Positions 1 through 5,653 of a stretch of DNA of 6,198 bases are shown here, piece by piece. Both the position numbers and the translations under genes were made by a program. Where the stretch lies: the NCBI GenBank assembly GCA_934255105.1, contig CAKQNH010000309.1, positions 1-6,198 of the forward strand, in the 5' to 3' direction. Source of the stretch: an uncultured Pirellulaceae bacterium (GTDB taxonomy: Bacteria; Planctomycetota; Planctomycetia; Pirellulales; Pirellulaceae). Under the pieces are notes generated by a model, which was not told the origin of the DNA, ran no database searches, and saw nothing but the letters and a program-made list of their open reading frames with translations. Positions within the stretch are counted from its first letter, which is position 1, and every line of letters begins with the position of its first letter.

Positions 1-30
1 GCACTCTTTCCGCCGCTGAGCTACAGCCGA
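1..30 (-). tRNA. Possible 5' end of a tRNA gene, cut by the window edge
   Basis: Read on the minus strand, these bases fit the first third of a tRNA: a 7-nt acceptor strand TCGGCTG, then TA at positions 8-9, a D-stem GCTC, an AGCGGCGGAAA loop with the conserved A and GG, and a closing GAGT (one G-U pair) followed by GC. The anticodon, T-arm and acceptor 3' strand lie outside the window, so identity and integrity cannot be judged. It would lie about 95 bases downstream of the synthetase gene in the same direction. A chance match to the D-arm consensus remains possible. Confidence 0.35.
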
Positions 31-124
31 AAAGCTACGACAAGTCGCAGCACTCCAAGGTAGCCCTCGCGCCAATCAAAATGGTACTTCACCAGGTCAA
101 TTAATTTTCCCACTCAAGACGATC

Positions 125-1732
125 TCACAATTTTAATTTGTCTTCAGCCAACTCGCGGAGACCTTTCAAATCCAATTTGCCGCTCCCGAGCACCGGAATA
201 GCGTCGACTTGAATGTAGCTGTCTTCGCTGGGGAGAAACAAATTTGGCAAGCCAGCTTGGCTCAGCTTCTGCACCAACTCTTGTTTGCTGCATGGCAAAT
301 CAGTGTGCAATACGATCAATCTTTCGCCGCGTTTGACATCGGGGACCGCAGTCACGGCGATACGCAGCGTGCCGTCGTCGTTCAGGCCAGCGATTTCTGT
401 CAGCATCTCTTCGATTTGGATGTGTGGTACCATCTCGCCACCGATCTTAGAGAAGCGGCTCATGCGACCGGTGATGTGGATGAAGCCATCGGGATCGAGA
501 AACCCCACGTCGCCCGTGCGATACCAATCACCGTGCATGACTTGTGCGGTCAATTCGGGTTGGTCCAGGTAGCCTTGCATGACGTTGGGGCCACGAATCT
601 CTAGCAGTCCCGTTTCGCCGGTAGCTAGTGGTGTGTCATCATCGATCGACACAATGCGGGCCTCGACATCTGTCATCGGCAGGCCCACGCTCCCCTCCCG
701 CATGCGCGCAGCGGTGCCGTCACTGGCGCGATTGGCTGGGACATTAACGGAGACCAACGGGCTCAACTCCGTCGTGCCATAGCCTTCGGTAGGGCGCAAA
801 CCGAACTTCTCTTCGTATTCGTCTGCCAAGCCCAGCGGCATTTTCTCTGCCCCCAAAACGACGATATTGAAGGACTTAAATTGCTCTGGTTCAATGCGCC
901 GCAAGTATGAGCGCAAGAAGGTCGGCGTGGCCAGCAGTACGGTCGTTCGATAATCCTCGGCCAGTTTTGCGATGGGACGCGCTTCCAGCGGGCTGAAGTG
1001 ATAGACCACTGAGCAGGGCAACGTCATGCCGGCCCACAACGCGATCGTATAGCCAAACGAATGGAAGAATGGCAGGATGCCTAACACGACATCGTCGGCA
1101 TTCAAATTGATTGTGTCCGTGATGCCAATGATGTTGCTGGTGATGTTTTTGCTCGTCAGCACGACACCCTTAGGGACACCCGTCGATCCCGACGTGAAAA
1201 TAATGGTCACCGGATCGTCGTGCGTTTGATGCGACAACCCCAGCGAACGATGCAAGCCTGCGGCCGAGCGCAGCCGAGTGCTAATCAGTGCGGAGAGTTT
1301 ATCGCCAAGTGTAATGCGGTCCCGGATGTCCTCTAGGAAAACCATCGGCCGGCCCACATCAAGCCCAACTTTATCGATGAATTTGCGGCTGGTGATGACG
1401 CGCTTCAGACCTGCCGTGTCACAGCACTGCTTGAGCAAAGCCGAATTGACGGTGTAGTTCAAATTTACCGCCACACGATCGGCCAGTGCGACTGCTAGGT
1501 TGGTTGCCACGGCGGGTACCGTGGGTGGCAAGAAGATACCCACCCGCTTTTCGTCTGGGTCAAGCACTTCGCGAAGTAGATAACGCCTCAGCGCTAGAGT
1601 GCGAACCAAGAGCTCGCGACTGCTCAGTTTGGCGCCCGTAGAGTCTGCGGTCTTGAAGCGCTTCCCACTGCTCTGGAGTTGCTGCAGCAGGCGCAGCGTG
1701 ATGACAGGGGTTGATGCGTCGTATTGCGTCAT
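125..1732 (-). CDS. AMP-forming acyl-CoA/acyl-ACP synthetase (ANL superfamily), Aas-like
   Basis: This 535-residue enzyme should activate a carboxylic acid, probably a fatty acid, with ATP to an acyl-adenylate and pass it to CoA or acyl carrier protein. The ANL motifs are intact: the phosphate loop TSGSTGVPKG (180-189), PFFHSFGYT (221-229), GYGTTE (317-322), YRTGD (404-408), the hinge region GRMSRFSKIGGEMV (422-435), and the C-terminal catalytic lysine in GSGKLD (K519). The hinge segment and the LPNLF...LGSGKLDL ending resemble the synthetase half of E. coli Aas (2-acylglycerophosphoethanolamine acyltransferase/acyl-ACP synthetase). The N-terminal PlsC-type acyltransferase half of Aas is absent, and none is encoded in the window. 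I see no signal peptide or clear membrane helix. The start at 1732 is preceded only by a weak GAG-type ribosome site. The gene has its own upstream region and lies beyond the terminator of the preceding gene. Superfamily is secure; chain-length preference and CoA versus ACP are inferred. Confidence 0.93.
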   Translation of the reverse strand: MTQYDASTPVITLRLLQQLQSSGKRFKTADSTGAKLSSRELLVRTLALRRYLLREVLDPDEKRVGIFLPPTVPAVATNLAVALADRVAVNLNYTVNSALLKQCCDTAGLKRVITSRKFIDKVGLDVGRPMVFLEDIRDRITLGDKLSALISTRLRSAAGLHRSLGLSHQTHDDPVTIIFTSGSTGVPKGVVLTSKNITSNIIGITDTINLNADDVVLGILPFFHSFGYTIALWAGMTLPCSVVYHFSPLEARPIAKLAEDYRTTVLLATPTFLRSYLRRIEPEQFKSFNIVVLGAEKMPLGLADEYEEKFGLRPTEGYGTTELSPLVSVNVPANRASDGTAARMREGSVGLPMTDVEARIVSIDDDTPLATGETGLLEIRGPNVMQGYLDQPELTAQVMHGDWYRTGDVGFLDPDGFIHITGRMSRFSKIGGEMVPHIQIEEMLTEIAGLNDDGTLRIAVTAVPDVKRGERLIVLHTDLPCSKQELVQKLSQAGLPNLFLPSEDSYIQVDAIPVLGSGKLDLKGLRELAEDKLKL

Positions 1733-1954
1733 GCGAGGTCTCGGCTGGGCCTGCGAAACGAGTGTAAATAGAATGCGAAGTAATATGCGAAGTAATCGAA
1801 GTAATAGCGCTCACCAAACGCGCACTATTGGGCGAGTTATGGCTGGTGACGGCCTATTGTGCGATCTTTGAGCCGCTATGGGAAGTGGATTCAATGCAGG
1901 CAACGCAAGATAGCAGCAACATAGAGGTGATGATACCGAATAAGCCACCTGCGC
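1733..1954. other. Intergenic region upstream of the synthetase gene
   Basis: This stretch separates the synthetase start from the terminator of the next minus-strand gene. Apart from the 12-bp tandem repeat it shows no convincing feature. Short open frames cross it on both strands, but they overlap the terminator or the synthetase N-terminus and have no ribosome site or recognisable protein character. The synthetase promoter presumably lies here, but no clear -35/-10 pair can be chosen. Confidence 0.5.
1773..1805. repeat. Short tandem repeat upstream of the synthetase gene
   Basis: Two perfect copies of the 12-mer ATGCGAAGTAAT (1773-1784 and 1785-1796) are followed by a third copy lacking its first three bases (CGAAGTAAT, 1797-1805). 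The array lies 41-73 bases upstream of the synthetase start codon, where its promoter or an operator would be expected. It could be a repeated regulator site or simple slippage; I cannot identify a binding protein. Confidence 0.7.
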
Positions 1955-1993
1955 AAAAACGAAAAAAGCCGAGAACCCGTCAAGGTTCTCGGC
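1955..1993 (-). terminator. Rho-independent terminator of the Cys-rich protein gene
   Basis: On the minus strand a perfect 10-bp stem, GCCGAGAACC against GGTTCTCGGC, encloses a 6-nt loop TTGACG. It is followed directly by TTTTTT, then CG, then TTTTT. The hairpin begins 37 bases after the stop codon of the Cys-rich gene, so it almost certainly ends that transcript. The other side (CTTATTT on the plus strand) is only weakly T-rich, so termination in the plus direction would be less efficient. Confidence 0.92.
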
Positions 1994-2030
1994 CTTATTT
2001 CGATCCATGCTGGACGTCGCACATTGCGCA

Positions 2031-2699
2031 CTAGGCGGCAGGTGCTGCAGCAGCAGGTGCTGGTGTCGGAGCTGCCGGGGCCTTGGCCGGTGCGGCAGGA
2101 GCCTTGGCCGGTGCAGCCTCAGCCGCTGGCGCTGCTGGAGCTGGAGGAGCCGACGAGGGAGCTGGGCTCTCGATGATCTGCCCCGAGTCGAAAGTCTGGC
2201 TGCAGTTGGTGCAACCGCTGTTGATTACACTGCCACCGTAGACGTTGCCACCGCAACTGTTGCAGCCGGACGAAACTGGAGCCGATCCGCAACCGCCACA
2301 GTTCGAAACTGGAGCCGATCCGCAACCGCCACAGCTCGAAACTGGAGCCGATCCACAACCGCCGCAGCTCGCAACTGGAGCTGCGCAGCAAACTGGAGCT
2401 GCGCAGCAAACTGGTGCTGGAGCGCAAACTGGCGCTGGAGTGCAAACTGGCGCTGGGCAGCAAACTGGCGCTGGGCTGCCGCAATTGCTGCGACTCGCAC
2501 GCAGCTTGCCTAACAGACCGCCACCGCTACGATGATGGCCGTGGCCGCCACCGCAACGAGCGTTTCCACCACCCGCTCCGGAAAACAGGCCACCGCTGTT
2601 GCCACCGCATCGGTGACCAGCATATGCTTCGGGCGAAGTGAAACCAGCGGATACAAGCATGGCAAAGCCAGCGATGCCCGCAACTAAAACTCGATTCAT
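2031..2699 (-). CDS. Exported Cys-rich, repeat-built Pro/Ala/Gly protein (possible envelope structural protein)
   Basis: The 222-residue product starts with a typical signal peptide: a basic n-region (MNR), a hydrophobic core, and an AYA-GH cleavage site near residue 27. A Gly/His-rich stretch (28-60) and a short basic patch (65-70) follow. Next come six hexapeptide-like units on the pattern PAPVCC (about 77-109), then three 11-residue units [11 protein letters not shown] (112-144), then more cysteines, and a Pro/Ala-rich tail (179-222) with PAKAPAA repeats. All 21 cysteines fall before residue 167, and five pairs form CxxC motifs (112/115, 123/126, 134/137, 146/149, 163/166). I recognise no enzymatic domain. 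Planctomycete cell walls have been described as proteinaceous and rich in cysteine and proline, so a disulfide-crosslinked wall or surface protein is a reasonable inference; metal binding by the CxxC array is an alternative. The gene stands alone, with its own strong ribosome site, candidate promoter and terminator, which suggests high expression. Confidence 0.85.
   Translation of the reverse strand: MNRVLVAGIAGFAMLVSAGFTSPEAYAGHRCGGNSGGLFSGAGGGNARCGGGHGHHRSGGGLLGKLRASRSNCGSPAPVCCPAPVCTPAPVCAPAPVCCAAPVCCAAPVASCGGCGSAPVSSCGGCGSAPVSNCGGCGSAPVSSGCNSCGGNVYGGSVINSGCTNCSQTFDSGQIIESPAPSSAPPAPAAPAAEAAPAKAPAAPAKAPAAPTPAPAAAAPAA
2271..2369. repeat. Three 33-bp tandem repeats inside the Cys-rich gene
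   Basis: Copies at 2271-2303, 2304-2336 and 2337-2369 differ from one another by only one to three bases. On the minus strand each encodes one 11-residue [10 protein letters not shown] unit. The near-identity at DNA level, not only protein level, points to recent duplication or ongoing homogenisation. Each copy contains the core AACTGGAGC, which also begins the neighbouring 18-bp units. Confidence 0.93.
2373..2480. repeat. Six 18-bp tandem repeats inside the Cys-rich gene
   Basis: Units start at 2373, 2391, 2409, 2427, 2445 and 2463. The first two (AACTGGAGCTGCGCAGCA) are identical and the rest are diverged. They encode the PAPVCC-type hexapeptides on the minus strand. The array directly adjoins the 33-bp repeats and shares their AACTGG core, so both probably grew from one ancestral APV-Cys motif. 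Confidence 0.92.
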
Positions 2700-2704
2700 C
2701 TGAA

Positions 2705-2711
2705 ACCTCCT
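2705..2711 (-). promoter_or_regulatory. Strong Shine-Dalgarno site of the Cys-rich gene
   Basis: AGGAGGT sits six bases (counted from AGGAGG) before the ATG at 2699. It is the best ribosome site in the window and fixes this start. The preceding bases can form a small hairpin, AACCT-TAGG-AGGTT, which would place the Shine-Dalgarno bases in its loop and 3' arm, so accessibility could be modulated. Confidence 0.85.
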
Positions 2712-2859
2712 AAGGTTCTCAACATGACGACGAACAGCCCAACCATTGGACCGTCCTGGCGGGACATCCGCCGGAAACTAACAAACTAGATCAACCCATG
2801 CCGCTGGCGACGATCTTGCCGGTTGGGACGAATGGGCAATCTGTGAAGATCTGGGAAAT

Positions 2860-2887
2860 AGGTTATCGCTCTCTGAGAGCATGTCAA
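2860..2887 (-). promoter_or_regulatory. Candidate promoter of the Cys-rich gene with an operator-like palindrome
   Basis: On the minus strand a perfect -35 TTGACA (2882-2887) is followed after 16 bases by TAACCT (2860-2865), a poor -10. The spacer contains the perfect 13-bp inverted repeat GCTCTC-N-GAGAGC (2868-2880), placed where a repressor or a DNA-distorting activator could act. The transcript would have a leader of about 150 bases. The weak -10 suggests that the promoter, if real, is activator-dependent or read by an alternative sigma factor. Confidence 0.4.
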
Positions 2888-3121
2888 CAGGTAGCTTGAA
2901 CAGTTTTCTCCATCGCATACGCAATTCGGGTGGTGAGCCTGAACTTAAATTTAAATCTCGCCGACCGTTTTTCCCATCTTATGCTCCGATTCACCGCTGA
3001 ATCTCCTTGACTTTGCAACCGTTAAACTCTTCGTAGTGTTGCCAGAGCCGCTAAGCGACGATGGTGCAAACAAGACGGAGATCGAACAAGGTGACCGCCC
3101 GGCAACCATGGAAGCAGGAAG

Positions 3122-3928
3122 ATGGCCAATCGGAATTTTGAAGGCAAGCGGGTCGTATTAACTGGAGCTAGCAGTGGTATTGGTTGGTATCTGGCTTCGG
3201 AGTTGGTCCGCGCCGGCGCTTTTGTCGTCGTCACCGCGCGGCGCAGCGACCGACTGCAACACTTGCGCCAAGCGTTCGGAAACCCAAGCCAACGATTGAT
3301 TGCCGTCCCGGGAGATATCTGCGACGCAAGCTTGCGGCAGCGATTGGTCGACACGGCGGTATCGCAATTGGGCGGGCTCGATATCCTGATTAACAATGCG
3401 GGGGTGGGGGCGATTGGAAACTTTGAAGATGCTTCTTCGGAGCGATTGCAGAAGCTATTTGCCGTCAATTTTTTTGCTGCCGCCGAGCTTACGCGTGTGG
3501 CCTTGCCCCATTTGAAACGCGGAGTTCAGCCGGTGGTGTGTGTCGTCAACAGCGTGCTTGGCCATCGAGGTGTGCCGGGCAAGAGCGAATACTGTGCGAC
3601 GAAGTTCGCTCTGCGGGGCTGGGCTGAAGCCTTGCGAGTCGAATTGCGGCCCAGCGGAGTTGACGTATTGACGATCTCGCCCAGCACGATCAAAGGTGAA
3701 TTCTTCAGCTCGCTAATTGAAACCGCAACGGGCCTGGGGCAGCGGCCAGGCCGCTCCGCTGGGCAGTCGTCAGAAGTGGTAGCGCATGCGATATTTCGCG
3801 CCTTGCGAGGGCGCAAGCGCGATATAATTCTATCTCCCGGCGGTAAGGCGCTCGTGTGGCTCAGCCAACTCGCCCCGCGCCTGATGGACCGCATCCTGCT
3901 GCATTACGCGATGCCGGCGGTATGCTAG
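3122..3928 (+). CDS. Short-chain dehydrogenase/reductase (classical SDR family)
   Basis: This 268-residue NAD(P)-dependent oxidoreductase has a Rossmann fold with the nucleotide motif TGASSGIG (14-21), an adenine-pocket D65 in GDI, NNAG (91-94), and the catalytic tetrad N116, S144, Y157 and K161 (YCATK). Arg40 and Arg41 at the end of the second strand favour NADPH over NADH. The usual PG after the sixth strand is replaced by SPST (186-189), which may alter substrate-loop shape. The C-terminal segment (243-260) is hydrophobic and could touch membrane lipid. ATG 3122 is the only ATG after the in-frame stop at 3092, and the N-terminus fits the family; GGAAG directly abuts it, so the ribosome site is atypical. 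The substrate is unknown; lipid or keto-acyl compounds are possible. It lies 134 bases upstream of the sigma factor gene in the same direction, and co-transcription is uncertain. Confidence 0.93.
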   Translation: MANRNFEGKRVVLTGASSGIGWYLASELVRAGAFVVVTARRSDRLQHLRQAFGNPSQRLIAVPGDICDASLRQRLVDTAVSQLGGLDILINNAGVGAIGNFEDASSERLQKLFAVNFFAAAELTRVALPHLKRGVQPVVCVVNSVLGHRGVPGKSEYCATKFALRGWAEALRVELRPSGVDVLTISPSTIKGEFFSSLIETATGLGQRPGRSAGQSSEVVAHAIFRALRGRKRDIILSPGGKALVWLSQLAPRLMDRILLHYAMPAVC

Positions 3929-4017
3929 CATTGTTGGGGAGCTTGCCATCGGCTGAGCGACGTCGAGTAAGGTGGAGTACGGGCGTGGGTGGAATGTAGA
4001 AATCTTTATCCCTACGG

Positions 4018-4046
4018 GGAATATAACACAGCTCGCGACGGTCAGT
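4018..4046 (+). promoter_or_regulatory. Candidate ECF-type promoter upstream of the sigma factor gene
   Basis: GGAATAT (4018-4024) followed after 16 bases by GTCAGT (4041-4046) resembles the GGAACTT/GTC layout of sigma-E-like ECF promoters. The sigma gene could therefore activate itself, with a very short leader. A housekeeping -10-like TATAAC (4022-4027) overlaps it but has no matching -35. Both are matches by eye. Confidence 0.25.
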
Positions 4047-4062
4047 TCTATAGGTGGTATGT

Positions 4063-4638
4063 GTGGCGCAATTCCAAGATCTCCAACAGAACCTAACAGA
4101 TGGTGACGATGGGCGACTTTCGCAAGCGGAGCGACTGGCGCGCACCGAGCGTTTGTTGGAGGAGCACCAGCAGGGAGTGTTTCGCTATGCTTACCGGCTG
4201 AGCGGCTGCGCGGCTACGGCTGAGGATATCGCTCAAGAGGTATTCCTCCGCGCTTTTCGCAGCTTGCATCAGCTTCGCGACGAAGCGGCAGCCGGAGGTT
4301 GGTTGTTGGTGATTGCCCGCAATGAATTCCTGCGTCATTGTCGCCGCCGGGCGGCCAGTGGCGAAGTCATCGTGGATCCACAGGATTGCGACACGGCGGC
4401 TGAGCAGGCACCACCGCAGATCGAAAACCAGGAATGGGTCGCCAAGGCACTTGAGCAACTCTCCGAGGAGTTTCGATTAGTGCTGCTGATGTATTATTTC
4501 GAAGAATTGAGCTATGCACAAATCGCCGAACAACTCAATATTCCACTCGGCACCGTCATGAGCCGACTCAGCCGAGGTAAAGCCCACCTAAAAGCCGCTT
4601 GGGACAAATCCGATGTGGCCCCAAATTTGCCCGACTGA
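4063..4638 (+). CDS. ECF-family RNA polymerase sigma factor (sigma-70 group 4)
   Basis: The product redirects RNA polymerase to a specific promoter set. Numbering from GTG 4063 (191 residues), region 2 spans about 30-97, with the core-binding and -10 segment AEDIAQEVFLRAF (53-65) and WLLVIARNEFLRHCRRR. A variable linker follows, then region 4 (about 126-180) with the helix-turn-helix LSYAQIAEQLNIP...VMSRLSRGKAHLK that reads the -35 element. Regions 1 and 3 are absent, as expected for ECF factors, and length is typical. I prefer GTG 4063 because AGGTGG (4052-4057) lies five bases upstream. GTG 4054, directly after a TAG stop, is the other in-frame start and would add three residues. The next gene encodes a membrane protein in the usual anti-sigma position, so activity is probably controlled by sequestration. 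The ECF subgroup is not determined. Confidence 0.95.
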   Translation: MAQFQDLQQNLTDGDDGRLSQAERLARTERLLEEHQQGVFRYAYRLSGCAATAEDIAQEVFLRAFRSLHQLRDEAAAGGWLLVIARNEFLRHCRRRAASGEVIVDPQDCDTAAEQAPPQIENQEWVAKALEQLSEEFRLVLLMYYFEELSYAQIAEQLNIPLGTVMSRLSRGKAHLKAAWDKSDVAPNLPD

Positions 4639-4673
4639 GCTACAGCATGACACCCGCGGCGTCGCCGTCGCCG

Positions 4674-4740
4674 CTGTTGAAGAACTGCTGAACAACTGTA
4701 GAAGAACCGTTGAAGAACCGTAGAAAGAGCCGTAGAAAGA
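4674..4740. repeat. Imperfect 11-bp tandem repeat between sigma factor and membrane protein genes
   Basis: Six consecutive units follow the pattern C-Y-G-T-W-G-A-A-G-A-A, for example CTGTTGAAGAA (4674-4684), CTGTAGAAGAA (4696-4706) and CCGTTGAAGAA (4707-4717). The last units drift to CCGTAGAAAGA, and the sixth has one extra base. The period is 11 bases, not a multiple of three, so this is not a coding repeat. It occupies most of the 112-bp gap and ends 10 bases before the next ATG, so it also supplies that gene's translation-initiation region. Confidence 0.8.
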
Positions 4741-4750
4741 AGCCCCTGCA

Positions 4751-5572
4751 ATGCAACCAGACGAACAAGCAGATGACCGAACGCTGCGGGGGGCCCTGTT
4801 CGATGTCGACCTGCCCGCCGGCATGCAGCAGCGGTTGCTCGATCGCCTACGCGCCGAAGCCGCAGACCAGACGAGTCTATTGGCTGGCAGCACCGAAGCG
4901 ACCGTCGTCTCGAGAGAGTCCGCCGCCACAGATCGTCTTGCCGGAGATGGTGTTTTTACCCGAGAAGTTAACGCCCGAGATTCGCTGGATGATACACAGG
5001 CTGCCAGACCGCCTGCGGTGGAGTTGGCGCGTGCTGCCGAGCCGATGGCTGGTCGCGATCAGCGGCAGGCTGCGGGCCGATCCAGCAGGAGGCAGTGGGC
5101 AACGGCCCTGGCCCTGTCAATCGTCGCCTTGGCCGCGCTGGGTGTGTATCAATGGACGCGGCCGACATCCACCGAACAATTGGCCCAGTTTACGCTGGGG
5201 CAGCTCGATCGCCTGCTCGCTGACGAGGCGGTTTGGCAAACCGATTTCGACCAACACCTGCCAGAATTAGCGCTGCTCAAGGGACAGTTGCGGTTTGACA
5301 TTCGAGCCATCGGTGTTCAGGATCACAGTGGCGGTGCGCTGGCCGATCAGTGCCGCGTATGGAAGCTCTACTCCCTGGCTACGCACAAAGTCTTTTTTGT
5401 GTTCGATTTCAAGCAAGCCAACCACATTCAGTCTCTGACGCGACAACTGCAGGAGCTCAAACGCAGCAGTGGTGGCTGGTCGCTGGCGGCCATGCAAGCC
5501 GATGGCCGAGTAGTGGTAGTGGCGGTCGAAGGCCGCGTGGACAGCTATCTTTATCAGCTTCAATCCGCTTAA
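4751..5572 (+). CDS. Single-pass membrane protein, putative anti-sigma partner of the ECF factor
   Basis: This 273-residue protein has a soluble N-terminal part (1-115), one transmembrane helix (about 116-134, ATALALSIVALAALGVYQW) preceded by basic residues (RQ...GRSSRR), and an external C-terminal domain (135-273). The positive-inside rule puts the N-terminus in the cytoplasm, where it could bind the sigma factor. The segment LPAGMQQRLLDRLRAE (21-36) could be a sigma-contacting helix. It has no HxxxCxxC zinc-binding anti-sigma motif and only one cysteine (C201), so it is not a classical ZAS protein. The outer domain has alternating hydrophobic stretches (KVFFVFDF, RVVVVAVEG) typical of beta-strands. 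The assignment rests on position and topology. ATG 4751 lacks a clear Shine-Dalgarno site; only A/G-rich repeat sequence precedes it. Confidence 0.8.
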   Translation: MQPDEQADDRTLRGALFDVDLPAGMQQRLLDRLRAEAADQTSLLAGSTEATVVSRESAATDRLAGDGVFTREVNARDSLDDTQAARPPAVELARAAEPMAGRDQRQAAGRSSRRQWATALALSIVALAALGVYQWTRPTSTEQLAQFTLGQLDRLLADEAVWQTDFDQHLPELALLKGQLRFDIRAIGVQDHSGGALADQCRVWKLYSLATHKVFFVFDFKQANHIQSLTRQLQELKRSSGGWSLAAMQADGRVVVVAVEGRVDSYLYQLQSA

Positions 5573-5653
5573 ATGGACAGATGTTCCGGCGAGCTCCCCT
5601 GTCGAGGTTGCGCGCCGGCGAGTTCAATCGCTGGGTCTCATTAAGACGTTGGC

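Larger units (their letters stand above)
2700..3121. other. Divergent intergenic region between the Cys-rich gene and the dehydrogenase gene
   Basis: This 422-bp stretch must hold the promoters of both flanking genes. On the minus side it has the candidate promoter at 2860-2887 and a leader of roughly 150 bases containing a small GC hairpin (GGCGG-ATGTC-CCGCC, 2758-2772). An AT-rich palindrome TTAAATTTAA lies at 2945-2954. On the plus side a TTGACT (3007-3012) could be a -35 element, but no good -10 lies at the right distance. I found no convincing small gene. Confidence 0.5.

Noticed and set aside
1811..2008. Small minus-strand open frame of 65 codons
   Set aside because: It runs through the strong terminator hairpin and has no recognisable ribosome site or domain.
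1828..2034. Small plus-strand open frame of 68 codons
   Set aside because: Its 3' half encodes the terminator stem and it overlaps the end of the Cys-rich gene; composition looks non-coding.
2271..2480. Possible CRISPR-like array
   Set aside because: The repeats are contiguous with no unique spacers and encode regular peptide units in an open reading frame.
2007..2513. Long plus-strand open frame opposite the Cys-rich gene, rich in Trp, Arg and Ser repeats
   Set aside because: It is an antisense shadow of the 18-bp and 33-bp repeats. It has no signal peptide or ribosome site, while the minus-strand frame has a signal peptide, strong Shine-Dalgarno site and terminator.
3007..3035. TTGACT as a -35 element for the dehydrogenase gene
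   Set aside because: The hexamer 17 bases downstream (TTCGTA) does not resemble a -10, so I mention it only in the intergenic entry.
3526..3894. Minus-strand open frame inside the dehydrogenase gene
   Set aside because: The plus-strand frame contains all SDR motifs, so this is an antisense shadow.
4710..5270. Plus-strand open frame of 186 codons overlapping the putative anti-sigma gene
   Set aside because: It starts inside the 11-bp repeats and is an out-of-frame shadow; the other frame has a clear transmembrane topology and runs full length.
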